Origin: Massilia rhizosphaerae
GTDB lineage: Bacteria; Pseudomonadota; Gammaproteobacteria; Burkholderiales; Burkholderiaceae_D
NCBI RefSeq assembly: GCF_016093545.1
Contig: NZ_JADKYX010000003.1
Coordinates: 124,001 to 188,000, forward strand
Reading direction: 5' to 3'
DNA length: 64,000 nt
Shown: positions 62,085-64,000 of the stretch, piece by piece
Layout of the letters: every line of letters begins with the position of its first letter
How positions within the stretch are numbered: position 1 is the first letter of the stretch
The notes under the pieces: model-generated
The model's database searches: none
Told to the model about the DNA's origin: nothing
Seen by the model: only the letters and a program-made list of their open reading frames with translations
Position numbers and translations under genes: made by a program

Positions 62085-62401
62085 TTACGGGCGATCAGCA
62101 TGCCGATCACGACGCCGACGGCGGTGCCGAGGCCGACGGCCTTCCATGGGTTTTCCTTCACGTATTCGTCGGTGGCCTTGGCGGCGACCTTGGCTTTTTC
62201 GACGGCGGCTTCTTCCAGGCGGACGATGTCTTCCTTGGCCTTGACCAGGGTGCGCTCGAACTTCACCTTGGCGGCCTTGAACTCTTCGCCGGTCAGGTGG
62301 CCGCTGTGGCGCAGCCAGGCTTCCGCGTCCTGGATGACGGTCTTCAGGTCGGACAGCAACTGGTCGCGGGCACCGGTCTGGGTCGGGATTTTTTCCATCA
62401 T
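62081..62401 (-). CDS. DUF883 (YqjD/ElaB-like) protein
   Basis: A 106-residue protein. A long charged helix (about 15-75, LLSDLKTVIQDAEAWL to VEKAKVAAKATDEYV) precedes a C-terminal membrane anchor NPWKAVGLGTAVGVVIGMLIARK. E. coli relatives tie ribosomes to the inner membrane in stationary phase. The ATG at 62401 is eight bases after GAGAGG. First gene of the three-gene unit; only 62 bases separate its start from the left end of the TnpB element, so its promoter must be short or partly inside the element. Confidence 0.9.
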   Translation of the reverse strand: MMEKIPTQTGARDQLLSDLKTVIQDAEAWLRHSGHLTGEEFKAAKVKFERTLVKAKEDIVRLEEAAVEKAKVAAKATDEYVKENPWKAVGLGTAVGVVIGMLIARK

Positions 62402-62465
62402 GGGTTGAACCTCTCGTTATCTGATGTTTCGATTATGTTACGAACAATACTATCTGGCAGCGCGT

Positions 62466-63689
62466 AAAACCCCTTCCTTCAGGGCGGGGATATAAGCGCG
62501 GGGAGGCAACGCGTCCCTTGCTTTTCTTGCCACCGCTGATAAACTGTTCATCCATACAGTATCCGGTTGCGCAAGACGATGGGCAAGTCAACGGAACGGA
62601 AGGCGGTGCGCGTGCTTCGGCTAAGGCTGAAGGACAAGCACGCGCGCATTCTGTGCGAAAAAGCCTACTGGGTCAATCAAGTCTGGAACTATTCAAACGA
62701 GCTTTCGTACAAGGTCTGGGAGCGCGAGAGAAAATTCCTGTCCGGGTATGACTTCGCCAAGTACACGAAGGGCGCCAGCAAAGCCGGCATTCCGCTCCAC
62801 TCCCAGACCATCCGGGCAATCTCCGAAGAATACGCCATCCGGCGCAAGCAGGCTGGCAAGGTAAAGCTGCGGTGGAGGAAGTCTACCGGCGCACGGCGAT
62901 TGCTCGGCTGGATCCCGTTCAAGGCCTCGGCGCTCAGTACCGTAATGGCCGGCTATGGATGTCGGGCATCGATACGCCGCTTGGACTCTGGGACAGCCAT
63001 GGACTCGGCGGCTACGAGCTTGGGGCTGGCAACCTTGCCGAGGATTCCCGCGGCCGCTGGTACATCAATATCTGCGCCACGCCCAAGGTCAAGCCGATGC
63101 AGCAACTGCAACTGTTCAATGACACGGTTGGCGTCGACCTGGGTCTGAAGGATTTCGCTGCCACCAGCGATGGCGCCGTGATCGAGACGCAGCAGGTGTA
63201 TCGCGCGCTGGAAGAGAAGCTTGGCATTGCCCAGCGTGCAAACAAGAAAGCCCGGGTGAAGGCGATCCATGCGAAGATCGCCAATCGCCGCAAGGATTTT
63301 CACCACAAACTCAGCCGCAAGCTGGTTCACAGCTACGCGGCGATTTTCATTGGCAATGTGAACGCATCAGCCCTCGCTAAGACACGGATGGCAAAATCCG
63401 TGCTGGACGCCGGCTGGTCGCAGTTCCGAACCCAGGTGCGGTACAAGAGCGATGACGCTGGCAACTGGTTCGATGAGGTCAATGAAGCGTTTTCAACCGT
63501 GACCTGTTCTGCATGCGGTGCACGCAGCGGCCCTGGCGGGCTGAAAGAGTTGCGAATAAGGGAATGGACCTGTCCGGATTGCGGCGCGAAACACCATCGC
63601 GATGTCAACTCCGGCAAGAACATCGCCGCGGCGGGACGTCGTCGCCTGGAAGCAGGAATCCTCGTCCTTTGGGGCGGGGAGGACGTCAA
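62466..63689 (+). mobile_element. TnpB-only IS605-group (IS1341-like) element, decayed
   Basis: The left end has CCCCTTCCTTCAGGGCGGGG (62470-62489), a subterminal hairpin usual for this group. The right end has CCTCGTCC...GGGGAGGACGTCAA (63659-63689), also a hairpin. A single tnpB frame fills the middle and no tnpA is present. Ends are placed by resemblance to related elements from memory, so a few bases of error are possible. The 3' part should encode the omega RNA if intact. Confidence 0.75.
62579..63672 (+). pseudogene. tnpB: Frameshifted tnpB (RNA-guided nuclease family)
   Basis: TnpB of the IS605 OrfB type in two frames. Frame one (from ATG 62579) gives the N-terminal helical part to GWIPFKASAL. 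Frame two continues as QYRNGRLWMSGIDTPLGLWD. A single missing base near 62936 explains the break. The second part has RuvC-I VGVDLGLKD, a zinc finger CSACG...CPDCG, and RuvC-III RDVNSGKN. At RuvC-II, where Glu is expected, the sequence is FIGNVNASAL. The frame then runs past the likely old stop: CTT-TGG at 63667-63672 stands where related elements have CTT-TAG. The open frame now ends at 63753, outside the element. Confidence 0.85.
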
Positions 63690-64000
63690 CCTAATGCATA
63701 GTCTAGCGCGACGCCAGCAAACACGGCCGCACCCAACCAGTTGTTATGGTTGAAGGCGGCAAAGCATTTCATGCGGTCGCGGCCGCGGATCAGCGTGTAG
63801 TGCCAGGCCGCCATCCCGGCCGCCACCGCGATGCCGGCCACGAACCACCCGCGTAGGCCCAGCATCCAGCCGCAGGCGAGGTCGATGCCGAGCGCCGCCG
63901 CGTAGCACACCATGATGGCGAATACGTCGTAGCGGCCGAACGTGATGGCCGACGTGCGGATGCCGATCCTGAGGTCGTCGTCGCGGTCGACCATCGCGTA
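63686..64000 (-). CDS. ubiA: 4-hydroxybenzoate polyprenyltransferase, C-terminal part
   Basis: The last 104 or so residues of UbiA, an inner-membrane prenyltransferase for ubiquinone; the N-terminal part lies beyond the right edge. The second Asp-rich motif [14 protein letters not shown] is clear, followed by SAITFGRYD and three membrane helices. It ends VALDYALG. The final stop TGA and part of the Gly codon lie in the terminal sequence of the TnpB element, so the present C-terminus is probably shaped by that insertion. It runs in the same direction as the DUF883 unit downstream. Confidence 0.9.
   Translation of the reverse strand, partial: YAMVDRDDDLRIGIRTSAITFGRYDVFAIMVCYAAALGIDLACGWMLGLRGWFVAGIAVAAGMAAWHYTLIRGRDRMKCFAAFNHNNWLGAAVFAGVALDYALG

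Noticed and set aside
1-64000. CRISPR array, tRNA or rRNA genes, integrase or plasmid genes
   Set aside because: I looked for regular spaced repeats, tRNA-like cloverleaf ends and such genes on both strands and saw none.

Overview
The window is a chromosomal segment of a GC-rich Gram-negative bacterium. The gene set and sequence style fit the Betaproteobacteria, most likely the Massilia/Telluria group of Oxalobacteraceae. Pointers are PEP-CTERM sorted proteins, type IV pilus retraction ATPases beside yggS-proC, glcDEF, a BPSS1780-type membrane protein beside type II homoserine kinase, large TonB-dependent receptors and many secreted hydrolases. The genus is an inference; no rRNA or tRNA gene is present to confirm it. 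About 60 genes are packed at normal bacterial density on both strands. I see no prophage, plasmid backbone or CRISPR array; the only mobile element is a decayed TnpB element near the right edge.

Layout. 0-6 kb (minus strand): edge membrane protein, DUF2147 protein, DinB-fold protein, valS, and a secreted subtilisin-like protease with its own terminator. 6-15 kb: an orphan REC-ANTAR regulator, glutathione-dependent formaldehyde dehydrogenase, an outer-membrane barrel protein, an M13 peptidase, a hemerythrin protein, an SRPBCC protein, and a UvrD-type helicase preceded by a near-consensus LexA box. 15-25 kb: DUF2782-thrB-BPSS1780 operon, polA, an autoregulated TetR-hydrolase pair, and two paralogous PEP-CTERM proteins flanking a DUF4382 lipoprotein. 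25-36 kb: dienelactone hydrolase, ZIP transporter, a Rieske oxygenase-DMT exporter-sulfurtransferase operon, the xseB-ispA-dxs isoprenoid operon, a hybrid histidine kinase, a rhomboid protease and a cobalamin adenosyltransferase. 36-41 kb: glycolate oxidase glcDEF.

41-57 kb looks like a plant-polysaccharide use region: a lectin-GH43 arabinanase, a secreted hydrolase, two TonB-dependent receptors whose upstream DNA and leader sequences are duplicated and carry a LacI/GalR-type operator, and a second GH43-like beta-propeller protein. It is interrupted by the housekeeping pilT-pilU / yggS-proC block and a serine hydrolase. 57-64 kb: VOC protein, an unknown small protein followed by a metallo-beta-lactamase-fold protein, a divergent LysR/NmrA pair, a YqjD-YqjE-YqjK membrane stress operon, the broken TnpB element, and the 3' end of ubiA, whose stop codon appears to be supplied by the element.

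The strongest items for follow-up are the duplicated promoter-leader cassette of the two receptors, the LexA box of uvrD, the TnpB element (frameshift, lost stop, atypical RuvC-II site), the PEP-CTERM/DUF4382 cluster, a 29-codon leader ORF coupled to the arabinanase, and REPIN-like palindromes.
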